NCBI RefSeq assembly: GCF_000284375.1
Contig: NC_017249.1
Span: 992,001-1,056,000, forward strand
DNA from: Bradyrhizobium japonicum USDA 6
GTDB lineage: Bacteria > Pseudomonadota > Alphaproteobacteria > Rhizobiales > Xanthobacteraceae
Length of the DNA stretch: 64,000 nucleotides
Direction of reading: 5' to 3'
Under the pieces are notes generated by a model. The model was not told where the DNA came from. It saw only the letters and a program-made list of their open reading frames with translations, and searched no databases. Made by a program: the position numbers and the translations under genes. Positions 10,612 to 19,129 of this stretch are shown here, piece after piece (position 1 is the stretch's first letter; each line of letters begins with the position of its first letter).

Positions 10612-10639
10612 AACGTTGTCTCCAATGAGCTTGACTATA

Positions 10640-10653
10640 ATAAGCAAGCTTAT
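10640..10653. promoter_or_regulatory. Candidate MarR operator in front of marR-emrAB
   Basis: Dyad ATAAGC-N2-GCTTAT, 29 bases upstream of the marR start, inside a short AT-rich stretch (TATAATAAGCAAGCTTATGATTAT). Size and position match MarR operators that overlap the promoter. Confidence 0.55.
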
Positions 10654-10766
10654 GATTATTTCGTGGCGGATTAGCGGGACGCTGTCCCGCAGCAAGAGCA
10701 TGGCTGACAGGCGCATTCCCGGTCGCGCTTTGGGTTCCGCGGTCGAAATGCTAGAAGGCAGGCCAC

Positions 10767-11261
10767 ATGACCCTCGCAAAGCCGGCCTTTCCTGCGCCTG
10801 ACCACGATCACGGCCGCTGCACCGCGGACGCGCTGGCGCACGCCGAGACGGTTTGCAAGGCGCGCGCGCAGAAATTCACGCCGATTCGCCGCCAGGTGCT
10901 GGGGGCGCTGCTGTCCAGCCATAGGCCGCTCGGCGCCTATGAGGTGATCGACGAACTCGCCAAATCGATGCCGCGGCCGGCGCCGATCACGGTCTACCGT
11001 GCGCTCGATTTCCTGATGGCCAACGGCCTCGTGCACCGCATCGAAAGCCGCAACGCCTATCTCGCCTGCGCCGCTCACGACCACGACGCGACCTCGGCGG
11101 TGGCGTTCCTGATCTGCGAGCGCTGTGGCCTCGTCGGCGAGATCCCGTCGGCGTCCTTCGCCAAGGACCTCAATGCCGCGGCGCGCAGCTCAGGCTTCGC
11201 ACCCAAACTGTCCGTGGTGGAGATCACGGGCATCTGCGCCCATTGTCAGAAAGCTGCATAA
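10767..11261 (+). CDS. Fur-superfamily metalloregulator, probably Zur
   Basis: 164 residues. An N-terminal winged helix (PIRRQVLGALLSSHRPLGAYEVIDEL, ITVYRALDFLMANGLVHRIES) is followed by the Fur dimerisation domain. The structural zinc site is CERC and CAHC. An additional His-rich stretch (AAHDHDATS) and the His-rich start (PDHDHGRC) favour a zinc sensor (Zur) over Fur, Irr or PerR. It would bind DNA in the zinc-loaded form and repress zinc uptake. No znuABC genes adjoin. The EamA gene starts 34 bases later and may be cotranscribed. Zur versus another Fur-family member is an inference. Confidence 0.8.
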   Translation: MTLAKPAFPAPDHDHGRCTADALAHAETVCKARAQKFTPIRRQVLGALLSSHRPLGAYEVIDELAKSMPRPAPITVYRALDFLMANGLVHRIESRNAYLACAAHDHDATSAVAFLICERCGLVGEIPSASFAKDLNAAARSSGFAPKLSVVEITGICAHCQKAA

Positions 11262-11295
11262 AGCAACAACGGCGCAAGCCGGTATTCGGGAAGAA

Positions 11296-12249
11296 ATGTC
11301 CTCACCACAAGCCATACCGTCCGCCGGTCGCCCCCTCAGTGCCGGTGCCATCGCCCTGATGCTCATGCTGTGCCTGACCTGGGGTTTCAATCAGATCGCA
11401 GTGAAGCTGGTGCTGCCGGAGGTGCCGCCGATGCTCCAGGCGATGATCCGCTCGATGGGTGCGTTGCCGGTGCTGTTCATCGTCGGCAGCTTGCGCGGCG
11501 TCAAATTCTTCGAGCGCGACGGCACGTGGAAGGCCGGCCTGATCGCCGGGCTGATGTTCGGCGTCGAGTTCGTGCTGATCTTCCAGGGCCTGCGCCTGAC
11601 CTCGGCCTCGCGCGCGGTGGTGTTCCTCTACACGGCGCCGTTCTTCGTCGCGCTCGGGTCCTACCAGGTGCTCGGCGAGCGGCTCGGCGGCACCCAATGG
11701 CTGGGGCTGGCTGTGAGCTTTGCCGGAGTTGCGCTCGCGATCGGCGTGCCGCAGCCCAATGTGGATTCGCACATCCTGCTCGGCGACCTCCTGATCGTGG
11801 CCGGCGCAGGGTTGTGGGCGGCGACCACGCTGGTCGCCAAGGGCACAAGGCTGCGCTTCGCGGCGCCGGAAAAGGCACTCGGCTATCAGGTCGCGACCTC
11901 GATCCCGATCCTGGGCACCGCCGCCTGGCTGTTTGGGGAAACCATCACGCAGACCCCGTCGCCGCTGTCGCTCGGCCTGATGGCCTTCCAGGCGATCTGG
12001 GTGGTCGGAACCACGTTCACGCTTTGGTTCGCGCTGGTGAAGACCTATTCGGCCAGCAAATTGTCGGCTTTTACCTTCATCACCCCTTTGTTTGGCGTGG
12101 TGGGTAGCTATTTCATTATGCACGACACCTTGAGCCTGACATTCGGGGCCGCTGCGATCCTTGTAATTGCTGGGCTTTTTCTGGTTAACCGTCCCAGCTC
12201 AACGGCTGCGGCGCCGCGCGATGCATTGCTCAACGTCACCAAAACCTGA
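11296..12249 (+). CDS. EamA-family (DMT) transporter
   Basis: 317 residues from the ATG at 11296 (GGGAAGAA before it); a longer frame reaching back into the Fur-type gene is rejected. Ten hydrophobic segments in two EamA repeats are seen, the first with LCLTWGFNQIAVKL and SRAVVFLYTAPFFVALGSY, the second with GLWAATTLVAKGTRL and YSASKLSAFTFITPLFGVVGSY. Such proteins export amino acids or other metabolites across the inner membrane. Substrate not predictable. The gene sits 34 bases after the Fur-type regulator and 12 bases before ispG. Confidence 0.88.
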   Translation: MSSPQAIPSAGRPLSAGAIALMLMLCLTWGFNQIAVKLVLPEVPPMLQAMIRSMGALPVLFIVGSLRGVKFFERDGTWKAGLIAGLMFGVEFVLIFQGLRLTSASRAVVFLYTAPFFVALGSYQVLGERLGGTQWLGLAVSFAGVALAIGVPQPNVDSHILLGDLLIVAGAGLWAATTLVAKGTRLRFAAPEKALGYQVATSIPILGTAAWLFGETITQTPSPLSLGLMAFQAIWVVGTTFTLWFALVKTYSASKLSAFTFITPLFGVVGSYFIMHDTLSLTFGAAAILVIAGLFLVNRPSSTAAAPRDALLNVTKT

Positions 12250-12261
12250 TATTTGGACCCC

Positions 12262-13545
12262 ATGAACAAGCTCGAAAACCCCATTGATTCCGACATCGCG
12301 GGCCCGGCGCCTCGGCACCGGACCACCCAGGTCAAGGTCGGCGACGTCGCCGTTGGCGGCGGTGCGCCGATCGTCGTGCAGTCGATGACCAACACCGACA
12401 CCGCCGACATCGACGGCACCATCGCCCAGGTCGCAGCGCTCGCGCGCGCCGGCTCCGAAATGGTCCGCATCACCGTGGACCGTGAGGAGGCCGCTGCCGC
12501 CGTTCCGCATATCCGCGATGGCCTCGCCAAGCGCGGCATCACCACGCCGCTGATCGGCGACTTCCACTATATCGGCCACAAGCTGCTCGCGGCCTATCCG
12601 GCCTGCGCCGAGGCGCTCGCCAAATATCGCATCAATCCCGGCAATGTCGGCTTCAAGGACAAGCGCGACACCCAGTTCGCCGACATCATCGAGATCGCGA
12701 ACAAGAACGGCAAGCCGGTCCGCATCGGCGCCAATTGGGGCTCGCTCGACCAGGAGCTGCTGACCAAGCTGATGGACGAGAACGCCGCGTCCGCCAATCC
12801 GCGCGACGTGCGCGCGGTCACGCGCGAGGCCATGGTGCAGTCGGCGCTGCTCTCGGCCGCGCGCGCCGAAGAGCTCGGCATGCCCAAGGATCGCATCATC
12901 CTGTCCGCAAAGGTGTCGGCGGTGCAGGATCTCATCGCGGTCTATCAGGATCTCGCCAGCCGTTCCGACTACGCGATCCATCTCGGCCTCACCGAAGCCG
13001 GCATGGGCTCGAAGGGCATCGTCGCGTCCTCGGCCGCGCTCGGCATCCTGCTGCAGCAGGGTATCGGCGACACCATCCGCATCTCGCTGACGCCCGAGCC
13101 CGGCGGCGACCGCACCCGCGAGGTGCAGGTCGGCCAGGAGCTCCTGCAAACCATGGGCTTCCGCACCTTCGTGCCGCTGGTCGCGGCGTGCCCCGGCTGC
13201 GGCCGCACCACCTCGACCACGTTCCAGGAGCTGGCGCGCTCGATCCAGGATTTCATCCGCGACGAGATGCCGAGCTGGAAGACGAAATATCCCGGCGTCG
13301 AAGAGCTCAACGTCGCGGTGATGGGCTGCATCGTCAACGGCCCCGGCGAATCCAAGCACGCCAATATCGGCATCTCGCTGCCGGGCACCGGCGAAGCGCC
13401 GGCCGCGCCCGTCTTCGTCGACGGCAAGAAGTTCCGCACGCTGCGTGGGCCCACGATCTCCGCCGACTTCAAGGCGCTGGTGATCGACTACATCGAGCAG
13501 CGCTACGGCCAGGGCGCCAAGGTCCCGGTGACCGCGGCGGAGTGA
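12262..13545 (+). CDS. ispG: 4-hydroxy-3-methylbut-2-en-1-yl diphosphate synthase
   Basis: 427 residues from the ATG at 12262 (a TTG three codons upstream is possible). It is the GcpE enzyme that reduces methylerythritol cyclodiphosphate to HMBPP, the penultimate step of the MEP isoprenoid pathway. The TIM barrel begins with [28 protein letters not shown] sequence (read in parts) and contains INPGNVGF and HLGLTEAG. The 4Fe-4S ligands are in ACPGCGRTT and CIVNGPGE. Length and motifs are full. A polyprenyl synthase that uses the pathway's product lies 12 kb away. Preceded by eamA with a 12-base gap. Confidence 0.97.
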   Translation: MNKLENPIDSDIAGPAPRHRTTQVKVGDVAVGGGAPIVVQSMTNTDTADIDGTIAQVAALARAGSEMVRITVDREEAAAAVPHIRDGLAKRGITTPLIGDFHYIGHKLLAAYPACAEALAKYRINPGNVGFKDKRDTQFADIIEIANKNGKPVRIGANWGSLDQELLTKLMDENAASANPRDVRAVTREAMVQSALLSAARAEELGMPKDRIILSAKVSAVQDLIAVYQDLASRSDYAIHLGLTEAGMGSKGIVASSAALGILLQQGIGDTIRISLTPEPGGDRTREVQVGQELLQTMGFRTFVPLVAACPGCGRTTSTTFQELARSIQDFIRDEMPSWKTKYPGVEELNVAVMGCIVNGPGESKHANIGISLPGTGEAPAAPVFVDGKKFRTLRGPTISADFKALVIDYIEQRYGQGAKVPVTAAE

Positions 13546-13573
13546 TTTTGCTCCGCTAGCACCTCACACTCCG

Positions 13574-13712
13574 CCGTCGTCGCCGCGAAAGCGGGGACCC
13601 ATAACCACAAGCCGTGGTTATGGCGCTGGATGGTAGTTGCCAGACTTCGTCAAACCCAATCCTGTGGTTATGGGTCCCGGGCTCGCGCTACGCGCGCCCC
13701 GGGGCGACGGCT
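13574..13712. repeat. Intergenic repeat, family A, copy 1
   Basis: About 140 bases with GGGGACCCATAACCAC near the left and GTGGTTATGGGTCCCG near the right as inverted arms, and a GGCTCGCGCTACGCGCGCCCC edge. Related copies lie at 43397-43528 and 48911-49056. It fills the ispG/TauD gap and codes for nothing. Confidence 0.8.
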
Positions 13713-13788
13713 GTGTTTGGAGCGCAGATTGCGTATCTGTCACCGCACGCTACGATGGCTCCCAATCAAAACGATCGGGAGACACGCC

Positions 13789-14685
13789 ATGAGCTCACTC
13801 GCCGGCAAGCAAGGTCCGCGCTACCGCCATACGGCCGAAGACGGCGCGGCTTACGAGACCATCGCGGTCGAAAAGCTCACCCCCATCATCGGCGCGGAAA
13901 TATTCGGCGTCGACCTCGGCAGCCTCGTCGATGGCGATGCCCGCTCCAACCGGCAGATGGACGAGATCCACCGCGCGCTCGCCGAAAACCTCGTCATCTT
14001 CTTCCGCGATCAAGACATCACGCCGAAACAGCATCTCGCGTTCGGCCGCAAGTTCGGCGAGCTGCATGTCCATCCCGCCGCGCCGCACGAGGACGAAGAT
14101 CCCGCGCTGATGAAGATCTACGCCGACAAGAACTCGCCGCGGGCGAACGGCGAGGGCTGGCATTCGGACGTGTCCTGCGATCTCGAGCCGCCGATGGGTT
14201 CGATCCTCTACATCAAGCAGTGCCCGCCGCGCGGTGGCGACACGCTGTTCGCCAACATGTACGCGGCCTATGAGGCGCTGTCGGATCGGATGAAGGCCTA
14301 TCTCGACGGGCTGACCGCGCTGCATGACGGCGAGCCGATCTATCGCGGGCTTTACGCCAATTACGGCGTCGCCGATCGTCCGTCCTATCCGAGCGCCGAG
14401 CATCCCGTGGTGCGCACGCATCCGGTCACGGGCAGGAAGGCGCTCTACGTCAACCGCGGTTTCACCCGTCACATCAACGGCATCCCGCGCGACGAGAGCG
14501 ATGCGATGCTCGCCTATCTCTACCAGCACGCCGAGAACCCGCTGTTCCAGTGCCGCTTCCGCTGGACCGAGAACGCCATCGCGTTCTGGGACAACCGCTG
14601 CACCCAGCACCGCGCGATGTGGGACTACTGGCCGCACACGCGCTCGGGCACGCGCGTGACGGTGAAGGGGGAAAGGCCGGTTTAA
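13789..14685 (+). CDS. TauD/TfdA-family Fe(II)/2-oxoglutarate dioxygenase
   Basis: 298 residues from the ATG at 13789 with GGGAGA upstream. Iron ligands His125 and Asp127 (GWHSDVSCD) and His274 (CTQHRAMWDY) form the facial triad; an Arg near 285-289 would bind the 2-oxoglutarate carboxylate. The N-terminus (EKLTPIIGAEIFGVDLGSL) and FFRDQDITPKQHLAFGRKFGEL are standard for taurine and 2,4-D type dioxygenases. Substrate is open: taurine, alkyl sulfates, aryloxyalkanoates or propionates are all possible. No sulfonate ABC transporter is close, which weakens a taurine role. Confidence 0.9.
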   Translation: MSSLAGKQGPRYRHTAEDGAAYETIAVEKLTPIIGAEIFGVDLGSLVDGDARSNRQMDEIHRALAENLVIFFRDQDITPKQHLAFGRKFGELHVHPAAPHEDEDPALMKIYADKNSPRANGEGWHSDVSCDLEPPMGSILYIKQCPPRGGDTLFANMYAAYEALSDRMKAYLDGLTALHDGEPIYRGLYANYGVADRPSYPSAEHPVVRTHPVTGRKALYVNRGFTRHINGIPRDESDAMLAYLYQHAENPLFQCRFRWTENAIAFWDNRCTQHRAMWDYWPHTRSGTRVTVKGERPV

Positions 14686-14823
14686 GTCGCCACCGTCGCC
14701 AATCGCTCAGTGACCTGAATCACGGACTTGGTATTGCCCCCGTCGAATGATGTGGGCTCGTGGTGCTGCTTGCAGGGGCTACAACCAGCGATATACTCGC
14801 AAAGGGCGATTTGGGGGGGGATT

Positions 14824-17454
14824 ATGCGCTGGGTGGCGGCTACCATTCTTGCGCTCGTTTTTTACGGGTTCGCGGGTCAGGCGCTGGCCGAAAAGCGCGT
14901 CGCTCTGGTGATTGGCAATTCGTCGTACCGGAATGTCCCGAGCCTTCCGAATCCCCGGAATGACGCCGCCGAGATTGCCTCCCTGTTCAGAACGGCAGGA
15001 TTTTCCAAGGTCGACGACCGCCGTGATCTCGGAATTTCAGACATGCGGCGCGCGATCAGCGATTTCGCCGAGATGGCAAGCGATGCCGACGTGGCCGTCG
15101 TCTATTTCGCCGGCCATGGCATCGAGGTTGACGGTGCAAACTACGTCATCCCCGTCGACGCGAAGTTGTCCCGTGATTTCGACATCGAGGATGAGGCCGT
15201 TTCCCTCGATCGCATTCTGAAATCGATCGAGCCCACCAGGCGGCTTCGCCTCGTCATCCTGGATGCGTGCCGGGACAACCCGTTCTTGAAGACCATGAAG
15301 CGAACCATAGCGTCCCGATCGATCGGTCGCGGGTTGGCGAAGGTCGAGCCCGCGATATCCGATACGCTGATTGCCTTCGCGGCCAAGGCCGGATCGGTTG
15401 CGCTGGACGGCGATACCAAAAACAGTCCCTTCACGGCCGCGCTGCTGCACAACATCGCTGCTCCCGGCTTGGACTTGCGGATTGCATTCGGCCGAGTTCG
15501 CGACGAAGTGCTGAAGGTCACCAATCGTCACCAGGAGCCGTTCGTCTACGGATCATTGGGCGGCTCTGTCATCTCGATCGTCGATGCACCGAAACTGCCG
15601 CCACCGCCAACGACGGATGACATCGTCTGGAACGCAGTGAAGGATTCGACCTCTCCGGGTGTGTTCGAGGAGTTCATCGCGAAGTTTCCGACGACGCCAC
15701 ATCTGAAGGCGGCCGAATCACGGCGTGATGAGCTCAAGCAGGCGCAAGCTGCGGCTGCCGCGCGCATACCCCCGCCGCCGACCGCCGACGAAATCGTCTG
15801 GACGGCGATCAAAGATTCGAACTACCCCGCCATCTTCGATGACTTCCTCAGCAAGTTTCCGGCCAGCAAGCATCGCACCGAGGCGCAATCGCGCAGTGAC
15901 GAGCTGAAAAAGCAGATCGCTGCCGCCGCTGCCCGCGTTCCACCACCTCCGACCGCCGATGAGGTCGTCTGGGATGCGATCAAAGGCTCGACGTATCCGG
16001 CCATTTTCGATGATTTCGCCAGCAAGTTTCCGGCAAGCCCGCATCTGGCGGATGCCCTGACGCGCAGGGACGAACTGAAAAAGCAGATCGCCGCCACGCA
16101 AGCTCCGCCGCCTCCCGCCGCCGAGGATATCGTCTGGGCCGCGATCAAGGGATCGCGCGATCCCGCGATCTTCGACGAGTTCGCGAGCAAATATGCGTCG
16201 AGCCCGCACGTTGCGGACGCACGACAGCGCAGGGATGAGCTGACGAAGGAGATTGCCGCCGCTCAAGCACCGCCACCGCCGCCTGCCGATGAGATCGTCT
16301 GGAACGCGATCAAGGAGTCGCGCGACCCCTCGATTTTCGAGGAATTTTCCGCAAAATATTCCAGCAGTTCGCACGTCTCTGCCGCGCTGTCGCGTCGTGA
16401 CGAACTGAGGAAGGAACGCGCGGCGGCAGCGGCCCCGCCGCCGGCCCCGCCCGCGACCGATGAGATCGTCTGGAATGCGATCAAGGATGGGCGCTCGCCG
16501 GCGATGTTCGAAGAGTTTCTGAGCAAATTTCCCGAAAGCGTGCGGTCGGCGGAGGCGCGCGAACGGCTCAAGGCGTTACAGGCGGTGCAGCTGGCCTCCA
16601 CCAACGCCACGCTTCCGGCTCCAGACACGACCCGGCAACGCGAAGGACTGACTGCGATCGGCATCAAGGTGTTGTCCGATTCGGAAGAGGCGGCTCTGAA
16701 GCAGAAGGCCAGCTTCAAGGAATGCGAAAAGTGTCCGGAGATGGTCGTGGTCCCGCCGGGCGCGTTCATGATGGGGGCGTCGGAGAGTGCATCGAAACGC
16801 ACCACGGAATCGTCTCGCCACAAGGTGACGTTCGCCCATCCATTCGCGGTTGGCCGTTACGCTGTCACGTTTGCGGAATGGGACGCCTGCGTCGCCGATG
16901 GGGGATGCAATGGGTACAAGCCCTGGGACAACGGTTGGGGCCGCGGGAGACGACCGGCGATCAACATTTCCTGGTCGGATGCCAAGAGCTATGCAGCCTG
17001 GTTGTCGGCCCGCACCGGCAAGACGTACCGCCTCCTGAGCGAAGCCGAGCGGGAATATGTGACGCGAGCGGGAACGACGTCATCGTTCTGGTGGGGAGCC
17101 TCGGTGTCTCGGGGGCAGGCCAACTACGATGACAAGGCCAGCCAGGACAAGAATGCAAAGGGTGCCTCCGGGCAAAAGACGGCTCCCGTCGATTCCTTCC
17201 AGCCGAATCCGTGGGGCCTCTATCAGGTGCACGGCAATATCTGGGAATGGGTCGAGGATTGCGTCAACGACACGTATGAGGGCGCGCCTGTGGACGGGAG
17301 TCCTTGGCTGAAAGGCCGATGCGAGCAGCGCGTCCTCAGGGGAGGCTCCTGGGTTAGCAAGGCGGATGCAGTCGAAGCGGGGAGCCGTTACGGCGTGCAG
17401 TCCGAAGGACGCGTGAGCAACGTTGGATTTCGAGTCGCGAGAACCTTGAGATAG
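14824..17454 (+). CDS. Secreted caspase-like (C14) protein with six repeats and a SUMF1 domain
   Basis: 876 residues from the ATG at 14824, preceded by a G-rich ribosome site. Domains: signal peptide 1-22 (ending GQALA); caspase-like p20 domain about 24-250 with His98 (FAGHGIE) and Cys149 (LDACRDNPF), so the catalytic dyad is present; six tandem 54-58-residue units (about 259-590), each opening PPPPxADEIVW and closing xRRDELKKQ; then an FGE-sulfatase/SUMF1 fold from about 640 (MVVVPPGAFMMGASE to SNVGFRVAR). The C-terminal GGSW...GFRVA segment lacks the two active-site cysteines of formylglycine-generating enzymes, so this domain is probably structural or ligand-binding. Exported to periplasm or surface. 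A second caspase-like protein lies 5.4 kb downstream. Confidence 0.88.
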   Translation: MRWVAATILALVFYGFAGQALAEKRVALVIGNSSYRNVPSLPNPRNDAAEIASLFRTAGFSKVDDRRDLGISDMRRAISDFAEMASDADVAVVYFAGHGIEVDGANYVIPVDAKLSRDFDIEDEAVSLDRILKSIEPTRRLRLVILDACRDNPFLKTMKRTIASRSIGRGLAKVEPAISDTLIAFAAKAGSVALDGDTKNSPFTAALLHNIAAPGLDLRIAFGRVRDEVLKVTNRHQEPFVYGSLGGSVISIVDAPKLPPPPTTDDIVWNAVKDSTSPGVFEEFIAKFPTTPHLKAAESRRDELKQAQAAAAARIPPPPTADEIVWTAIKDSNYPAIFDDFLSKFPASKHRTEAQSRSDELKKQIAAAAARVPPPPTADEVVWDAIKGSTYPAIFDDFASKFPASPHLADALTRRDELKKQIAATQAPPPPAAEDIVWAAIKGSRDPAIFDEFASKYASSPHVADARQRRDELTKEIAAAQAPPPPPADEIVWNAIKESRDPSIFEEFSAKYSSSSHVSAALSRRDELRKERAAAAAPPPAPPATDEIVWNAIKDGRSPAMFEEFLSKFPESVRSAEARERLKALQAVQLASTNATLPAPDTTRQREGLTAIGIKVLSDSEEAALKQKASFKECEKCPEMVVVPPGAFMMGASESASKRTTESSRHKVTFAHPFAVGRYAVTFAEWDACVADGGCNGYKPWDNGWGRGRRPAINISWSDAKSYAAWLSARTGKTYRLLSEAEREYVTRAGTTSSFWWGASVSRGQANYDDKASQDKNAKGASGQKTAPVDSFQPNPWGLYQVHGNIWEWVEDCVNDTYEGAPVDGSPWLKGRCEQRVLRGGSWVSKADAVEAGSRYGVQSEGRVSNVGFRVARTLR
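15598..16600 (+). repeat. Six in-frame ~168-bp repeats within the caspase-SUMF1 gene
   Basis: Units begin near 15598, 15769, 15938, 16102, 16268 and 16433. Each encodes a Pro-rich linker, a conserved (D/E)IVWxAIK(D/G/E)S, then xFxEFxxKFPxSxH and a charged helix. The units are similar but not identical at DNA level, so they are an old duplication, not a fresh expansion. Confidence 0.85.
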
Positions 17455-17535
17455 CCGGGCACGAGTGCAGCGGCCTCGCCAGCCGGAACGATCCCATACA
17501 ATAACTCTAAGATTTTTTCATTGGAGACTTATGGA

Positions 17536-17967
17536 ATGACAACCTACCCGGTACGCTTGCCGACGGCCCTCTTGATCAAAATCACCGCGGGGCTCGTCCT
17601 GTTCTTCGGAATCCTCTGCGGCGCCCATGCGGGCGGGGGGAACACGTCGCTCGTCGTGAAATCGGGCGAAGCAAAGGAAATCTGCAAATGCGGAGGCCAC
17701 TGGCGCGTCGACGCCAGTGGCAAGGTCTGGCCCGTCAGCATTGAAGTCGTGTCTCCGCCGAAGAGCGGCGCCGTGACGACGCGAGTGAGCACCGGGCAGC
17801 GCAAATTGAGAAACGGAGAGGCCAAGACCGTGAGGCTGACCAGCGTGGTGTACCAATCCAAGAAGGGGTACGTCGGTGAAGACTCCTTCACGTATCGGCG
17901 CGTGACGGCGGACCCCACCGACCCGGATAATGGCAAGGTATACACGGTCGCCGTCACCGTCAGGTAA
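17536..17967 (+). CDS. Small secreted Ig-like protein, function unknown
   Basis: 143 residues from the ATG at 17536 (a TTG at 17521 would add five residues). A long signal peptide (LLIKITAGLVLFFGILCGAHAGG) is followed by a two-Cys motif (CKCGGHW) and a beta-rich domain ending GYVGEDSFTYRRVTA and VYTVAVTVR, the pattern of bacterial cadherin-like/Ig repeats. It lies 81 bases after the caspase-SUMF1 gene on the same strand and may be cotranscribed. I do not recognise a named family. Confidence 0.7.
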   Translation: MTTYPVRLPTALLIKITAGLVLFFGILCGAHAGGGNTSLVVKSGEAKEICKCGGHWRVDASGKVWPVSIEVVSPPKSGAVTTRVSTGQRKLRNGEAKTVRLTSVVYQSKKGYVGEDSFTYRRVTADPTDPDNGKVYTVAVTVR

Positions 17968-18217
17968 TTGCGACGGGGGGCGGATAGGAGAAGATTTGCC
18001 CCCTTCGGCCTGCGGCAAAGGCGGCGATTACGCTGCGCCAACCCACTTCACGAAGCCGTTCTTGCGTTGACGTCTTCCCGCGTCCGCGCCAATCTTCCCG
18101 AAAAACAAATCGGGAGGATCCGGTATGCTCCGCGCAGAGGACAACAAGTTGCTGACCGAGTCCGGCTCGGGCCCGGCGGACGCTATGCCCGATCTGATCG
18201 CGGCAGCGGAGTAGGAC

Positions 18218-19033
18218 TTGTCGTTAGGACGGGGCATCGTCACAATTCTCCTCGTGTCGCTGGTCGCACTGTTGCTTCCGTCGATCGACGCGGGCCGGGC
18301 TGCCCCGGCCCGCAAGGTTGCGAAAGCCAGACCTAAGCCTGCGCCCGCACCAGCCAAATGTGAGATGCCGAAATTCCGGATCGTCGTTGACGTCGGGCAC
18401 ACCCCGGACTCCTACGGCGCGTTGAGCGCGCGCAATGATCCGGAGTTCGGCTTCAACTTCCGGCTCGCAAGGCTGGTCACGGCAAAACTCAAATCCGAGG
18501 GCTTTACCGCAACCCGGCTGCTCGTCACGGACGGCAAAGCGCGGCCGAGCCTGTTCAAGCGCGTCGGTGCCGCGAATGACGGCCGGGCCGATCTCTTGCT
18601 GTCGATCCATCACGACTCAGTGCCGGACAAGCTGCTCGAGACCTGGGAGTTCGACGGCGCAAAGAGCTATTTCAGCGACCGCTTCTCGGGTCACTCGCTG
18701 TTCGTGTCCGAGCGCAATCCGCACTTCGCCAGCAGCCTGAAGCTGGCCCGGATGATCGGCAGACGGTTGAAGGAGCAGGGGCTGCACTATGCCAGCCAAT
18801 ACACCCTGCCGGTGATGGGCCGCTACCGGCGCCAACTGCTCGACAAGGATGTCGGCGTCTACCGCTATGACGGGCTCGTCGTGCTGTCGCGAACGAGAAG
18901 CGCGGCAGTGCTGCTCGAGGCCGGCTCGATCATCAACCGCGACGAGGAGATGGAGATGAACTCGTCAGAGCGGCAGGAGATGATTGCGGGCGCCGTCGCG
19001 GCGGGGGTCGGGGAATTTTGCAAGATGCGATAG
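18218..19033 (+). CDS. Exported N-acetylmuramoyl-L-alanine amidase (Amidase_3)
   Basis: 271 residues using a TTG start at 18218 with GGAGTAGGA before it; no better in-frame start exists before the signal sequence (GIVTILLVSLVALLLPSIDAGRA). After a Lys/Ala/Pro linker, the catalytic domain runs from about 50: IVVDVGHTPDS (zinc His), LLLSIHHDS (zinc His) and VLLEAGSIINRDEE (catalytic Glu). It would cut the amide bond between MurNAc and the stem peptide in the periplasm. No AMIN or SPOR domain is present, so it is a compact form. The 250 bases upstream show no gene. Confidence 0.85.
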   Translation: MSLGRGIVTILLVSLVALLLPSIDAGRAAPARKVAKARPKPAPAPAKCEMPKFRIVVDVGHTPDSYGALSARNDPEFGFNFRLARLVTAKLKSEGFTATRLLVTDGKARPSLFKRVGAANDGRADLLLSIHHDSVPDKLLETWEFDGAKSYFSDRFSGHSLFVSERNPHFASSLKLARMIGRRLKEQGLHYASQYTLPVMGRYRRQLLDKDVGVYRYDGLVVLSRTRSAAVLLEAGSIINRDEEMEMNSSERQEMIAGAVAAGVGEFCKMR

Positions 19034-19044
19034 TTGGTGCTGCC

Positions 19045-19122
19045 GTCATTGCGAGCGAAGCGAAGCAATCCGGAGTCTTTTGACGGCAGCAGTCTGGATT
19101 GCTTCGCTTCGCTCGCAATGAC
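19045..19122. repeat. Intergenic palindrome, family B, copy 1
   Basis: A perfect 27-bp inverted repeat: GTCATTGCGAGCGAAGCGAAG and onward, answered on the right by its exact reverse complement ending CTCGCAATGAC; 24-base spacer. It sits at the convergent ends of the amidase and antiporter genes and could act as a bidirectional terminator. Copies: 21675-21752 (full) and 45690-45714 (half). Confidence 0.85.
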
Positions 19123-19129
19123 GAAAAGG

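Noticed and set aside
16720..17454. SUMF1 domain as an active formylglycine-generating enzyme
   Set aside because: The C-terminal GGSW to GFRVA segment lacks the paired active-site cysteines of true FGE, and no sulfatase gene is near.
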